Source of the DNA: Aestuariivirga sp.
GTDB lineage: Bacteria; Pseudomonadota; Alphaproteobacteria; Rhizobiales; Aestuariivirgaceae
Reading direction: 5' to 3'
Length of the DNA stretch: 64,000 nucleotides
Assembly (NCBI RefSeq): GCF_020252395.1
Contig: NZ_JADCDB010000002.1
Coordinates: forward strand, 1-64,000
Shown here: positions 23,391 to 30,753 of the stretch, piece by piece
Layout: each line of letters starts with the position of its first letter
How positions within the stretch are numbered: position 1 is the first letter of the stretch
Translations under genes and position numbers: made by a program
The notes under the pieces: generated by a model
Database searches by the model: none
What the model was told of the DNA's origin: nothing
The model's input: the letters and a program-made list of their open reading frames with translations, nothing else

Positions 23391-24077
23391 TTGAACGACG
23401 CCTCTCCATTCCGCGTGCCGACCATTTCGCCGGAGCTGGTGGAAAGCTTCACCGGCATGGTGTTTGACGGCCAGGAGGCTGACTTCGAGCAGATGGTGGA
23501 GCAGCTGCTGGCGGGCGGCGCGTCGCCGGAATCGCTGATGTTGGAGCTGCTCGCGCCGGCGGCGCGGCTGATGGGCGAGCACTGGTGCCAGGACAGCCGC
23601 GATTTCGTGGAGGTGACGCTGGGCATGGCCAGGCTGCAGCAGCTGGTGCGACAGTTCCGGCTGCCGTCCACGCCCCGGGTCCAACTGCGCGGCCATGCCT
23701 TGCTCGTACCCGTGCCGGGCGAACAGCACACATTCGGATTGCGCGTGGTTGAGGAACACCTGCTGCGCGCCGGCTGGAAGGTCACCGTCCACATCGCGGC
23801 GGGCGAGGCCGATATTGCGCGCCTTGCGGCTGAGGAATTCTATGATTTCGTCGGGCTTTCCCTGTCATCCGAGCGTCTGCTCCCCGCCCTGCGCCAGGCG
23901 GCGCGCAGCCTGCGGCCGGCGGCGCGGAACCGGAACCTGCGGATCGCCGCCGGGGGCGTTCTGTTCGATGGGCTGGACCTTGCGCCCGGCGAGATTGGCG
24001 CCGATGCCATCGTGACGGACGCGCGGGATGCCGTGAACCAGGCCCAGGAGTGGTCCAGCCTGGCGGGTGCGGAGTGA
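23391..24077 (+). CDS. ppaA: B12-binding photosynthesis regulator AerR/PpaA
   Basis: 228 residues. AerR/PpaA is a cobalamin-binding antirepressor that acts on CrtJ/PpsR. The N-terminal helical part (LLELLAPAARLMGEHWCQDSRDFVEVTLGMARLQQLVR) is the B12-cap; the Rossmann part follows from about residue 100. EQHTFG (111-116, H113) stands in place of the DxHxxG cobalt-ligand motif, as in AerR. The start is TTG at 23391, preceded by GGGAGGAGAGG; a 14-codon frame from ATG 23350 ends (TGA) overlapping this TTG. It is 41 nt upstream of ppsR and divergent from bchF. Confidence 0.9.
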   Translation: MNDASPFRVPTISPELVESFTGMVFDGQEADFEQMVEQLLAGGASPESLMLELLAPAARLMGEHWCQDSRDFVEVTLGMARLQQLVRQFRLPSTPRVQLRGHALLVPVPGEQHTFGLRVVEEHLLRAGWKVTVHIAAGEADIARLAAEEFYDFVGLSLSSERLLPALRQAARSLRPAARNRNLRIAAGGVLFDGLDLAPGEIGADAIVTDARDAVNQAQEWSSLAGAE

Positions 24078-24118
24078 CGCATGTTCCCAGCCGCCGCAGC
24101 CCATGGAAGGACAAGGAC

Positions 24119-25567
24119 GTGACGCTCAAGAGCGCGCCCTCTCACCCGAGGGACCGGGAGGCCAGTCTGGCCGGGCTGCTGCAGCAGCTGGACGCGGGAG
24201 AATCCGCGCTGCTCCTCTCGGCCGCCGCTGACATCGCGCTGGTCATCAACCCGGACGGCGCGCTGGCGGACAAGATCTTCGCCGGCGCCGAGTTTCCGGC
24301 GGACCTCATCGCCAGCTGGCCCGGAAAGGCCTGGACCGAGGTCTCGACCGTCGAGAGCCGGCCCAAGATCCAGCAGATGCTGCAGGAGGCCGCGATGGGC
24401 CTGCCGCCGCGCTGGCGCCAGATCAACCACCAGCAGCCGGATGGGCCAGATATTCCCGTGCGTTACGCGGTGATGAGGGCGGGGAGCGGCGGGCAATTCC
24501 TGGCCATCGGCCGCGACCTGCGCCAGGTGGCCGCCGTGCAGCAGAAGCTGCTCGCCGCCGAACAGTCGATCGAGCAGGAATACGCCAGACTCCGCCACGC
24601 CGAAACGCGCTACCGCCTGCTGATGCAGGTCTCCTCCGAGGCGATCGTGGTGGTCGACCAGCGCACAGGCCGCATCGTGGAGGCCAATGCCGCGGCCGCC
24701 AATCTGATCAACAAGCCCTTGAAAAGGCTCGGCGGTTCGCAATTCGCCGCGATCTTCGACGGCCCCGACCAGGCCCGCGTCGAGGAGCTGATGACCGCGC
24801 TCCGCGCCACCGGCCGGGCGGACGACGTGGCGCTCACGCTGGAGGGCCGCCATCGGCAGGCGGTGCTCGGCGCCACCATCTTCCGCCAGGAAAACGCCAG
24901 CTTCTACCTGATGCGGCTGCAGCCCATGGCGGCGGGCGCCAGCGGCATCGTCGTCTCCAGGGGCCAGGCCGCCGTGGTCAACGCGGTGCGCGACCTGCCG
25001 GAGGCCTTCGTGGTGACGGACCTCGACCGCCGCATCATCTCCGCCAATCCGGCCTTCCTCGACGCCGCGCAACTGGGCTCGGAGGAGCAGGCGCGGGGCG
25101 AGCCGGTGGACCGCTGGCTGGGCCGCGCCGGCGTCGATATCTCCGTTCTTTTCAACAGCCTGGCCGAACATGGCGCGGTGCGCCAGTTCCACACCGTGCT
25201 GCGCGGCCAGTTCGGCACCGCGGAGGACGTGGAGGTCTCGGCCGCCGCCACCCCGCCCGCCGCCCCCGCCTGCTACGGCTTCTCGATCAGGCGCGCCAGC
25301 CGCCGCGCGGCCGAGCCCGACCCCGCCCGCCGCAGCCTGCTGCGCTCGGTGGAGGAGATGACCAGGCTGGTCGGCAAGGTGCCGCTGAAGGATCTGGTGC
25401 GCGAGACCACCGACATCATCGAACGCCTGTGCATCGAGGCCGCCCTGCAGCTCTCGGAGAACAACCGCGCCAGTGCCGCGGACATGCTGGGCCTCTCCCG
25501 CCAGAGCCTCTACGTCAAACTCCACCGCTACGGCATCGAGGACAAGCCGGGGGCGGAGGAGCAGTAG
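24119..25567 (+). CDS. ppsR: Photosynthesis gene repressor PpsR/CrtJ
   Basis: 482 residues with the PpsR layout: an N-terminal domain and two PAS domains (about 140-260 and 290-400, with YRLLMQVSSEAIVVVDQRTGRIVEANAAAANL and LPEAFVVTDLDRRIISANPAFLDAAQ), a linker helix, and a C-terminal Fis-type helix-turn-helix (about 438-473). Two cysteines match the redox pair discussed for PpsR/CrtJ: one in PACYGFS and C438 at the HTH start (RLCIEAALQLSENN). The GTG at 24119 has AAGGAC just upstream; earlier in-frame starts have no support. PpsR represses bch/crt/puc genes in air; sites matching its dyad occur at 23192 and 29802. Confidence 0.95.
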   Translation: MTLKSAPSHPRDREASLAGLLQQLDAGESALLLSAAADIALVINPDGALADKIFAGAEFPADLIASWPGKAWTEVSTVESRPKIQQMLQEAAMGLPPRWRQINHQQPDGPDIPVRYAVMRAGSGGQFLAIGRDLRQVAAVQQKLLAAEQSIEQEYARLRHAETRYRLLMQVSSEAIVVVDQRTGRIVEANAAAANLINKPLKRLGGSQFAAIFDGPDQARVEELMTALRATGRADDVALTLEGRHRQAVLGATIFRQENASFYLMRLQPMAAGASGIVVSRGQAAVVNAVRDLPEAFVVTDLDRRIISANPAFLDAAQLGSEEQARGEPVDRWLGRAGVDISVLFNSLAEHGAVRQFHTVLRGQFGTAEDVEVSAAATPPAAPACYGFSIRRASRRAAEPDPARRSLLRSVEEMTRLVGKVPLKDLVRETTDIIERLCIEAALQLSENNRASAADMLGLSRQSLYVKLHRYGIEDKPGAEEQ

Positions 25568-25636
25568 CCCGCCGTCCGGCCGGCCGCGCCGCCCGCGCCG
25601 TCCGGTTGCGCGCGCGGATGCTTGTCATGTAGCAAG

Positions 25637-25666
25637 AGCGTTGCAAAAGCGTTGCAAAAGCGTTGC
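25637..25666. repeat. 11-bp tandem repeat (AGCGTTGCAAA, 2.7 copies)
   Basis: AGCGTTGCAAA at 25637-25647 and 25648-25658, plus AGCGTTGC at 25659-25666. Each unit carries the palindrome TTGCAA. A period of 11 places each copy on the same helix face. It lies 70 bases after the ppsR stop, at the border where the AT-richer insertion begins. Confidence 0.75.
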
Positions 25667-25792
25667 CGCCGTAGCCCCGCGGATGCCCGGTCCCATGCAA
25701 CAGACTCATGTCGCCGCCGGAGCACTCCGGTTGCGCGTGTAAAGGATTGCAGGAGGCGGTTGCATATCTGCATAACTGGCGCTTGATTCGAA

Positions 25793-25810
25793 TGACACCG
25801 CGATCTGTCA
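25793..25810. promoter_or_regulatory. Inverted half-site pair TGACA-N8-TGTCA
   Basis: TGACACCGCGATCTGTCA: the same half-sites and the same 8-nt gap as the perfect palindrome next to bchG at 29815-29832. The orientation is the reverse of the canonical PpsR dyad. The shared form at two places in one cluster makes a common regulator plausible, not proven. Confidence 0.4.
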
Positions 25811-25841
25811 AATCAGCACGTCAGTTTTTCGCGCTTTCGCA

Positions 25842-25859
25842 TGTCATGGCTTGTTGCCA
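25842..25859. promoter_or_regulatory. PpsR-like dyad TGTCA-N8-TGCCA ahead of FkbM-GT
   Basis: One mismatch from TGTCA-N8-TGACA. Its core (CTTGTTG) is the same as that of the bchF/aerR site at 23192-23209. It lies about 75-90 nt upstream of the probable start codons (25915 or 25933). No convincing -10 follows. Confidence 0.4.
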
Positions 25860-25932
25860 ACCGTCAATTCACTTGAGAAATGCAACCTGTGAGCTAAGAA
25901 CCTTTCTCAAAGGAATGATCTTCGGAACTCTC

Positions 25933-27855
25933 ATGTCAGCGGATCTCGTGTCGTCAGAGAACAGTTTGGCCTTGTCCCACGAAAACAGCAGCGCAGGCGG
26001 GCCTGCCGAGCAAGATCAAGAGGTGGACCTCGGTACACCTCACGATGACGGAGAGCGGCGAGAGCGGTCGCCGAAGCCGCATCTGAATAACTTCGTGTAT
26101 GAAGCCATCGCCGCAAGCGCTCTGCCCAAGCCCGACATCGACGTGCCGCTCGTCCGCCACTTTGCCCAATGTGCCGAGGATGTGATTGTCGTCGCCCTGT
26201 TGCAATCCCTGGCACAGGAGCGCGGGCTTGAGCTTTGGCGGGAGCGCTATCTGGAGATCGGTGCGAATCATCCAATTGCCACGAGCGCGACCTATCTGCT
26301 GAGAGAAGAACTTGGCATGCGTGGCGTCTTGGTCGAAGCCAATCCCGCGCTGATCGACGACCTCAAGGCGGCTCGGCCAGGCGATACAATCATTCACAGC
26401 GCCGTAGTGCCCAAGGATGGCGACACGACCGAGCTGTTTGTCTCTAACAACAGCGAGCTGACGTCTCTTTCCCGCTCGTTCGTGGAGAATTGGGCAGGTG
26501 GAACCGTCGGATTGAAGAAAGTCGAAACCGTTCCGGCGATCCGCATGAATGCGCTTCTGGAGCAACGCTTTGCCGTTCAGGCCCCGATCTTCCTCTCTGT
26601 CGATGTCGAAGGCCTCGATCTGGAATTGCTGAAGGACGTGGATTGGGACCGTTGGCGACCGCTAATTGTGCAGGCTGAACCGTCCGAGCAATTCATCGCC
26701 GACAATGCCCGGCAGATTGCCGGCTTCATGAAGTCCCGCGGCTACGTGCCATTGGCGCGTACGCCCGTGAACCAAATCTTCCTGGATAGACGCGCCCTGC
26801 GGACCGATCTCCGGCACGCCAATAGTCCCGTTTCAGATCGAAGCAAGAACAATGACGTGGCCGCCCTCAGTGTCGGCGTGGTGATGCGTACGAAGGATCG
26901 AGCCGTTCTGTTGCGTCGTGCACTGGAGAGCGTCAAGAGCCAAAGCCACGCCAACTGGCAACTAGTGATCGTGAATGACGGTGGCGATGAGGCGCCTGTC
27001 GATTGGCTTGTCGGCCAGATCTTCCAGCATGACGAACGAGTGACCGTCATTCACCATGCCGAATCCCGGGGCATGGAAGCTGCCTCCAACGCCGGGCTGG
27101 CCATCCTTAATACCGAGTATGCCGTTATCCACGATGATGACGATAGCTGGGCGCCCGAATTCATGTCTTCTATGACCGCTGCAATCACCCGACAGCGGCA
27201 AAGATTCGCATCAATCAGGGGCATAGCCTGCCGCGTCAACGCAGTCTTCGAAAACGTGGTTAGCAACGAGATCATTATCGAGCGAGTGAAGCCTTGGAAG
27301 TCTTCGCATTCAGACTCACTTGAAGAGGGTTTTCTCAGCATTCAGAAGATGCTGGTAAGAAATCAGTTCCCGCCAATTGCTTTCATGTTCGAACTGGAGT
27401 CGGCTCGTGCCGCCGGACTATTCGACGAGAGCCTGCCTGTACTTGGCGATTGGGACTTCCACACCCGGTTCCTGCTCAAGTATGACATCTGGGTTCATGC
27501 TGAATACCTAAGCTTTTATCATCACCGGGAAGCGGCCAAAGGGGCTCTTGGCAACACAGTGCATGCAGGCGCTCATCTTCACCGGCTATACGGTCAGAAA
27601 ATCCGCAATGATCGAATTCGGGCTGCTGCCGGACAAGATGGGTGTAATCTCATGCTCATGATGATTCCGATGGAAGTTCAGGAGCACACCCAGAATGAAA
27701 TCGGCGACGTGCTTTGGAAGCTGCGCCATATTGGCGACGAGAACCGCCCTTCTTCAATCAAAAGGATGCTGGTCTCGCTCTGGGACAGCTTGCCGCCCCG
27801 CGTGCAGAAGGGAATCGAACCCTTTGCGGACTGGGTGGACCGGGTGGTGAAATAA
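25933..27855 (+). CDS. FkbM-type methyltransferase / GT2 glycosyltransferase fusion
   Basis: 640 residues from ATG 25933 (646 from ATG 25915, which has AAAGGA directly before it). Residues 1-70 are polar and variable. Residues ~75-290 are an FkbM methyltransferase: ERYLEIGANHPIATSATYLL with SAM motif (106-120), GVLVEANP (131-138), FLSVDVEGLDLELL (220-233) and QAEPSEQF. Residues ~310-560 are a GT-A family 2 glycosyltransferase: VGVVMRTKDRAVLLRRALESV (314-334), VIVNDGGDE and the metal-binding VIHDDDDSWAPEF (398-410). Such fusions decorate surface polysaccharides or O-antigen. It is 13 nt ahead of the HAD-type gene. More AT-rich than ppsR and bchG around it, so probably acquired. Confidence 0.85.
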   Translation: MSADLVSSENSLALSHENSSAGGPAEQDQEVDLGTPHDDGERRERSPKPHLNNFVYEAIAASALPKPDIDVPLVRHFAQCAEDVIVVALLQSLAQERGLELWRERYLEIGANHPIATSATYLLREELGMRGVLVEANPALIDDLKAARPGDTIIHSAVVPKDGDTTELFVSNNSELTSLSRSFVENWAGGTVGLKKVETVPAIRMNALLEQRFAVQAPIFLSVDVEGLDLELLKDVDWDRWRPLIVQAEPSEQFIADNARQIAGFMKSRGYVPLARTPVNQIFLDRRALRTDLRHANSPVSDRSKNNDVAALSVGVVMRTKDRAVLLRRALESVKSQSHANWQLVIVNDGGDEAPVDWLVGQIFQHDERVTVIHHAESRGMEAASNAGLAILNTEYAVIHDDDDSWAPEFMSSMTAAITRQRQRFASIRGIACRVNAVFENVVSNEIIIERVKPWKSSHSDSLEEGFLSIQKMLVRNQFPPIAFMFELESARAAGLFDESLPVLGDWDFHTRFLLKYDIWVHAEYLSFYHHREAAKGALGNTVHAGAHLHRLYGQKIRNDRIRAAAGQDGCNLMLMMIPMEVQEHTQNEIGDVLWKLRHIGDENRPSSIKRMLVSLWDSLPPRVQKGIEPFADWVDRVVK

Positions 27856-27868
27856 GCCGATCCGTCCA

Positions 27869-29785
27869 GTGACCATATTCGATCTCATCTCATTCGACAT
27901 CTTCGATACGCTCGTGCATCGCCGGGTGGGGGCGCCCGTCGATATCTTCGAAGCGGTTCGCCTTTCGGTTTTCCAGAAGCCGATTGCGCTTCTGAATCAC
28001 GACCGGCTCTTGGCCTTCTGCCAGCAACGGGTTCAAGCGGAACGCGAGGCACGTGAAGCGCGCGTGGCGCGCATGGGCGATGACGGCGAAGTTCTGTTCG
28101 ACGAAATCTACGACTGTTATCAGGAGCTGTCGGGTTGCAGTTCCGAATTGCGGAATCTGCTGCAGCAGACCGAACTGCGCATGGAAAGGACGTTCCTCTT
28201 TGACAGCCCGGAAGGCATGGTAAAATTCGAGGAACTCAAGCCGCAGGCGCGGCAGCTGGCCTTCTTGTCCGACATGTACTTGCCGTCAGAATGGCTGCGG
28301 CAGCTGCTGGTGGATCTGGGTTTCCAGGGCGTGCAGTCGGTGCCCATCTTCGTCTCCGGTGAGGAGCGCCGGAGCAAGCACGCCGGCGGATTATATGACG
28401 TGGTGCGCGACCGCCTGAAACTGGCAAAGGGGGCCCGCTGGCTGCATGTAGGCGACAACCCCCATGCCGATGTTGCGAAGGCGAGGGCACACGGCATCGA
28501 AACCCTGCATGCCCAATGGGCCGAAGTGGACAATCGGTGGCTTCCTTCAAACCCGCCGCGCAGTGAATATCTTGTCCGCAGCATCGTTAAGTTCTTGTCG
28601 CAGCCACAGTCCCGAGGTTCATTCCCGGACGAACCCTATGCGGCTATCGGTTATCAGAGCTTCGGTCCTGCCATATTTGGCTTCATGTTGTGGCTTCTGG
28701 CCAAAGTGCGGGAGACCAAGCTCGGGAAGCTGGTCTTCGTCGCCCGCGACGGGTGGTTGCCATTTCAACTCTTCCAATCGTTGCGGCATGAGGTTGGCCT
28801 CGGTGACGTTGGGGCGTCTTATATCCACTTTTCGAGGCAGGCAGGGCTTCTCACTGGCATTAAGAGCTGGGATACTGATCGGTGGTGGCCACTTGATGGC
28901 CGGGGAAAGCGCGTGATTGATGAAGTGATAGCTTCGGTCGGACTTGACATCGCCGGTCTTACTCACTTGCTGGAACGGCATGGGCTCAAGTCGGGAGATG
29001 AAGTGACAGCTGAAAGACGAGATCCAGCGCGCAGGCTGCTGGCAGAGTCTTTTCAATCTATTCTTACGGCATCCCGGCACAAGCGTGAAAAATTCGCTCC
29101 TTATTTGGAGAGTTACTTCATTCCCGGCGAGAGGACGGGGATTGTCGATATTGGGTGGAACGGAAGCATTCAGAGATATCTCGGTGAAAGCCTGGACGGC
29201 CGCTACTTCAAGGAACAGTTCACAGGATTGTTTCTTGGCCTGCACTCCACTGCAACTATAGACCGGGACAGGGGTTTGAAGATGCAAGGCTGGCTTGTGG
29301 ATTTTGGGAATCCACCGCACGTCCAGCAGTATTTATTTGCGGGTGGCGTGGAACTGCTGGAATTCGCGCTCACCGCCGATCACGGCACGACCTTGGGCTT
29401 TGCCATTAACGAGCAGGGTGGTGTCGAACCGGTGCTGGAGGAGCTTCAGCCCGGGGAAGCGATTTACCGTGAGCGGGCCATGAAAGTGCAGGCGGGCATT
29501 CGCAAGTTTGTCGATGATTACCGGTTTCTGCTCCGCGAATTTGATCCTGCGGTGATCTGTTCGACCGCATGGAGCCTCCCGTTTGAGCGTCTGGTTCTAG
29601 ATCCGAGCAGACGCGAAATCGACTTGCTGGCGGACCTCACGCATTCGGACGCCGTGGGCCATACGTCGTCGCGCATTCCGCTGGCTGCGCGGCAGGGGCT
29701 GAGAACCCGGTGGTCGCCCGGCGCGCTGGCGCGGGCACGCGAAGCGTCATTCTGGAAAGCCGCCTTCGACCGCCTGAACCGGTAG
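27869..29785 (+). CDS. Large HAD-superfamily protein of polysaccharide loci
   Basis: 638 residues. HAD motifs are in order: motif I SFDIFDTLV (D10, D13), motif II FLSDMYLP (S134), motif III K170 in RRSKHAGG and motif IV HVGDNPHADV (195-201). The typical nucleophile-acid spacing of a phosphatase (DxDxT/V) is present as DIFDT. Residues ~260-640 form a second conserved domain of unknown function with LVFVARDGWLPFQLF and GERTGIVDIGWNGSIQRYLGE. Proteins of this type occur beside glycosyltransferases in capsule/O-antigen clusters and may remove phosphate from sugar intermediates. The start GTG 27869 has no good RBS, so translation may be coupled to the gene 13 nt upstream. Confidence 0.75.
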   Translation: MTIFDLISFDIFDTLVHRRVGAPVDIFEAVRLSVFQKPIALLNHDRLLAFCQQRVQAEREAREARVARMGDDGEVLFDEIYDCYQELSGCSSELRNLLQQTELRMERTFLFDSPEGMVKFEELKPQARQLAFLSDMYLPSEWLRQLLVDLGFQGVQSVPIFVSGEERRSKHAGGLYDVVRDRLKLAKGARWLHVGDNPHADVAKARAHGIETLHAQWAEVDNRWLPSNPPRSEYLVRSIVKFLSQPQSRGSFPDEPYAAIGYQSFGPAIFGFMLWLLAKVRETKLGKLVFVARDGWLPFQLFQSLRHEVGLGDVGASYIHFSRQAGLLTGIKSWDTDRWWPLDGRGKRVIDEVIASVGLDIAGLTHLLERHGLKSGDEVTAERRDPARRLLAESFQSILTASRHKREKFAPYLESYFIPGERTGIVDIGWNGSIQRYLGESLDGRYFKEQFTGLFLGLHSTATIDRDRGLKMQGWLVDFGNPPHVQQYLFAGGVELLEFALTADHGTTLGFAINEQGGVEPVLEELQPGEAIYRERAMKVQAGIRKFVDDYRFLLREFDPAVICSTAWSLPFERLVLDPSRREIDLLADLTHSDAVGHTSSRIPLAARQGLRTRWSPGALARAREASFWKAAFDRLNR

Positions 29786-29801
29786 TTGGCTGCGGAGCGA
29801 A

Positions 29802-29819
29802 TGTCAGAGATAGTTGACA
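29802..29819. promoter_or_regulatory. PpsR/CrtJ operator of bchG (perfect dyad)
   Basis: TGTCAGAGATAGTTGACA fits TGT-N12-ACA exactly. It overlaps the -35 (TTGACA, 29814-29819) of the bchG promoter, the textbook position for aerobic repression by PpsR, whose gene lies 4.2 kb upstream in the same cluster. Confidence 0.8.
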
Positions 29820-29842
29820 CATTAATGTGTCAGCCATATCCT
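29814..29842 (+). promoter_or_regulatory. bchG promoter (TTGACA-17-TATCCT)
   Basis: TTGACA at 29814-29819, a 17-nt spacer, and TATCCT at 29837-29842. Transcription would start near 29849, leaving only about 2 nt before ATG 29851, so the bchG message may be leaderless or nearly so. There is no Shine-Dalgarno sequence upstream of that ATG, which fits. Confidence 0.6.
29815..29832. promoter_or_regulatory. 18-bp perfect palindrome in the bchG promoter spacer
   Basis: TGACACATTAATGTGTCA is its own reverse complement. It shares its left arm with the PpsR dyad, giving three alternating half-sites (TGTCA, TGACA, TGTCA) each 13 bp apart from 29802 to 29832. It fills the -35/-10 spacer, so whatever binds would block RNA polymerase. 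Confidence 0.65.
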
Positions 29843-29850
29843 TCCCGCCC

Positions 29851-30753
29851 ATGGCGAACCTGGCTTCCACCCGGACTGCTCCCTCCCTGCCGCAGGCTGC
29901 GGCGGTGGTGCGGTTGCTGAAGCCTGTGACGTGGTTTCCGCCCATGTGGGCCTTTGCCTGCGGGGCGGTGTCGTCCGGGGTTTCGCTTGGCGACCGTTGG
30001 GGTTTGGTGCTGGCGGGCATGGCGCTGTCCGGCCCGCTCGTCTGCGGCGCCAGCCAGGCGGTGAATGACTGGTTCGACCGGCATGTGGACGCCATCAACG
30101 AGCCGGGGCGGCCGATTCCGTCTGGCCGCGTTCCGGGGCGCTGGGGGCTTTATATCGCGATCATCTGGACCGCGGTGTCGCTGGCGGTGGCGCTGGCGCT
30201 GGGGCCTGTCGTGTTCTGGGCGGCCTCGTTCGGCATGGCCATGGCCTGGGCCTATTCCGCGCCGCCCTTCCGGCTGAAAGCGAATGGCTGGTGGGGCAAT
30301 GCCGCCGTGGGCCTGTGTTACGAGGGGCTGCCGTGGTTCACCGGGGCGGCGGTGCTGCTGGCGGGGGTTCCGGGCTGGCCCATCGTCACGCTGGCGCTGC
30401 TCTATTCGGCGGGTGCCCACGGCATCATGACGCTCAATGACTTCAAGGCCATCGAAGGCGACACCAGGATGGGCGTGCGCTCGCTGCCGGTGCAGCTGGG
30501 CGTTGAGGGTGCGGCGCGCACTGCCTGCGCGGTGATGGCGCTGCCGCAGCTGGCGGTGATCGGGCTGCTGTTCTTCTGGGGCAAGCCCCTTCATGCGGCG
30601 GCGGTGCTTGGCCTTCTCGCCGTGCAGCTGGTGATGATGAGGCGCTTCCTGGCACAGCCCGTTCAGCGGGCGCTGTGGTATTCGGGGCTCGGCGTCACGC
30701 TCTATGTGTCGGGCATGATGGTGAGCGCCTTTGCGCTGAGGGCGCTCGCATGA
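29851..30753 (+). CDS. bchG: Bacteriochlorophyll synthase (prenyltransferase)
   Basis: 300 residues, UbiA superfamily, about eight membrane helices. It esterifies bacteriochlorophyllide a with geranylgeranyl or phytyl diphosphate. The first Asp-rich motif NDWFDRHVDAINEP (72-85, NxxxD then D) is intact and the second appears in LNDFKAIEGDTRMGVRSLPVQLG. Start ATG 29851 is preferred; the GTG at 29827 lies inside the promoter spacer. It is followed by an ATGA overlap with the pucC-like gene, then bchP. Confidence 0.95.
   Translation: MANLASTRTAPSLPQAAAVVRLLKPVTWFPPMWAFACGAVSSGVSLGDRWGLVLAGMALSGPLVCGASQAVNDWFDRHVDAINEPGRPIPSGRVPGRWGLYIAIIWTAVSLAVALALGPVVFWAASFGMAMAWAYSAPPFRLKANGWWGNAAVGLCYEGLPWFTGAAVLLAGVPGWPIVTLALLYSAGAHGIMTLNDFKAIEGDTRMGVRSLPVQLGVEGAARTACAVMALPQLAVIGLLFFWGKPLHAAAVLGLLAVQLVMMRRFLAQPVQRALWYSGLGVTLYVSGMMVSAFALRALA

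Larger units (their letters stand above)
25568..25932. other. Leader region before the FkbM-GT gene
   Basis: About 365 bases in which GC content drops visibly from the ppsR end. It holds an 11-bp tandem repeat (25637-25666), two PpsR-like half-site pairs (25793-25810 and 25842-25859) and an AAAGGA directly before ATG 25915. A frame open from 25708 runs in phase into the FkbM-GT gene, but residues 1-75 of it look like noise rather than protein. Confidence 0.55.

Noticed and set aside
25637-25666. CRISPR array
   Set aside because: Units are 11 bp and directly adjacent with no spacers; no cas genes nearby.
25708-25914. N-terminal 69 residues of the open frame before FkbM-GT
   Set aside because: Not protein-like, overlaps repeats and putative operators; starts at 25915 or 25933 have better context.
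29827-29850. GTG 29827 as the start of bchG
   Set aside because: It falls inside the -35/-10 spacer and operator palindrome, and the extra residues are not BchG-like.
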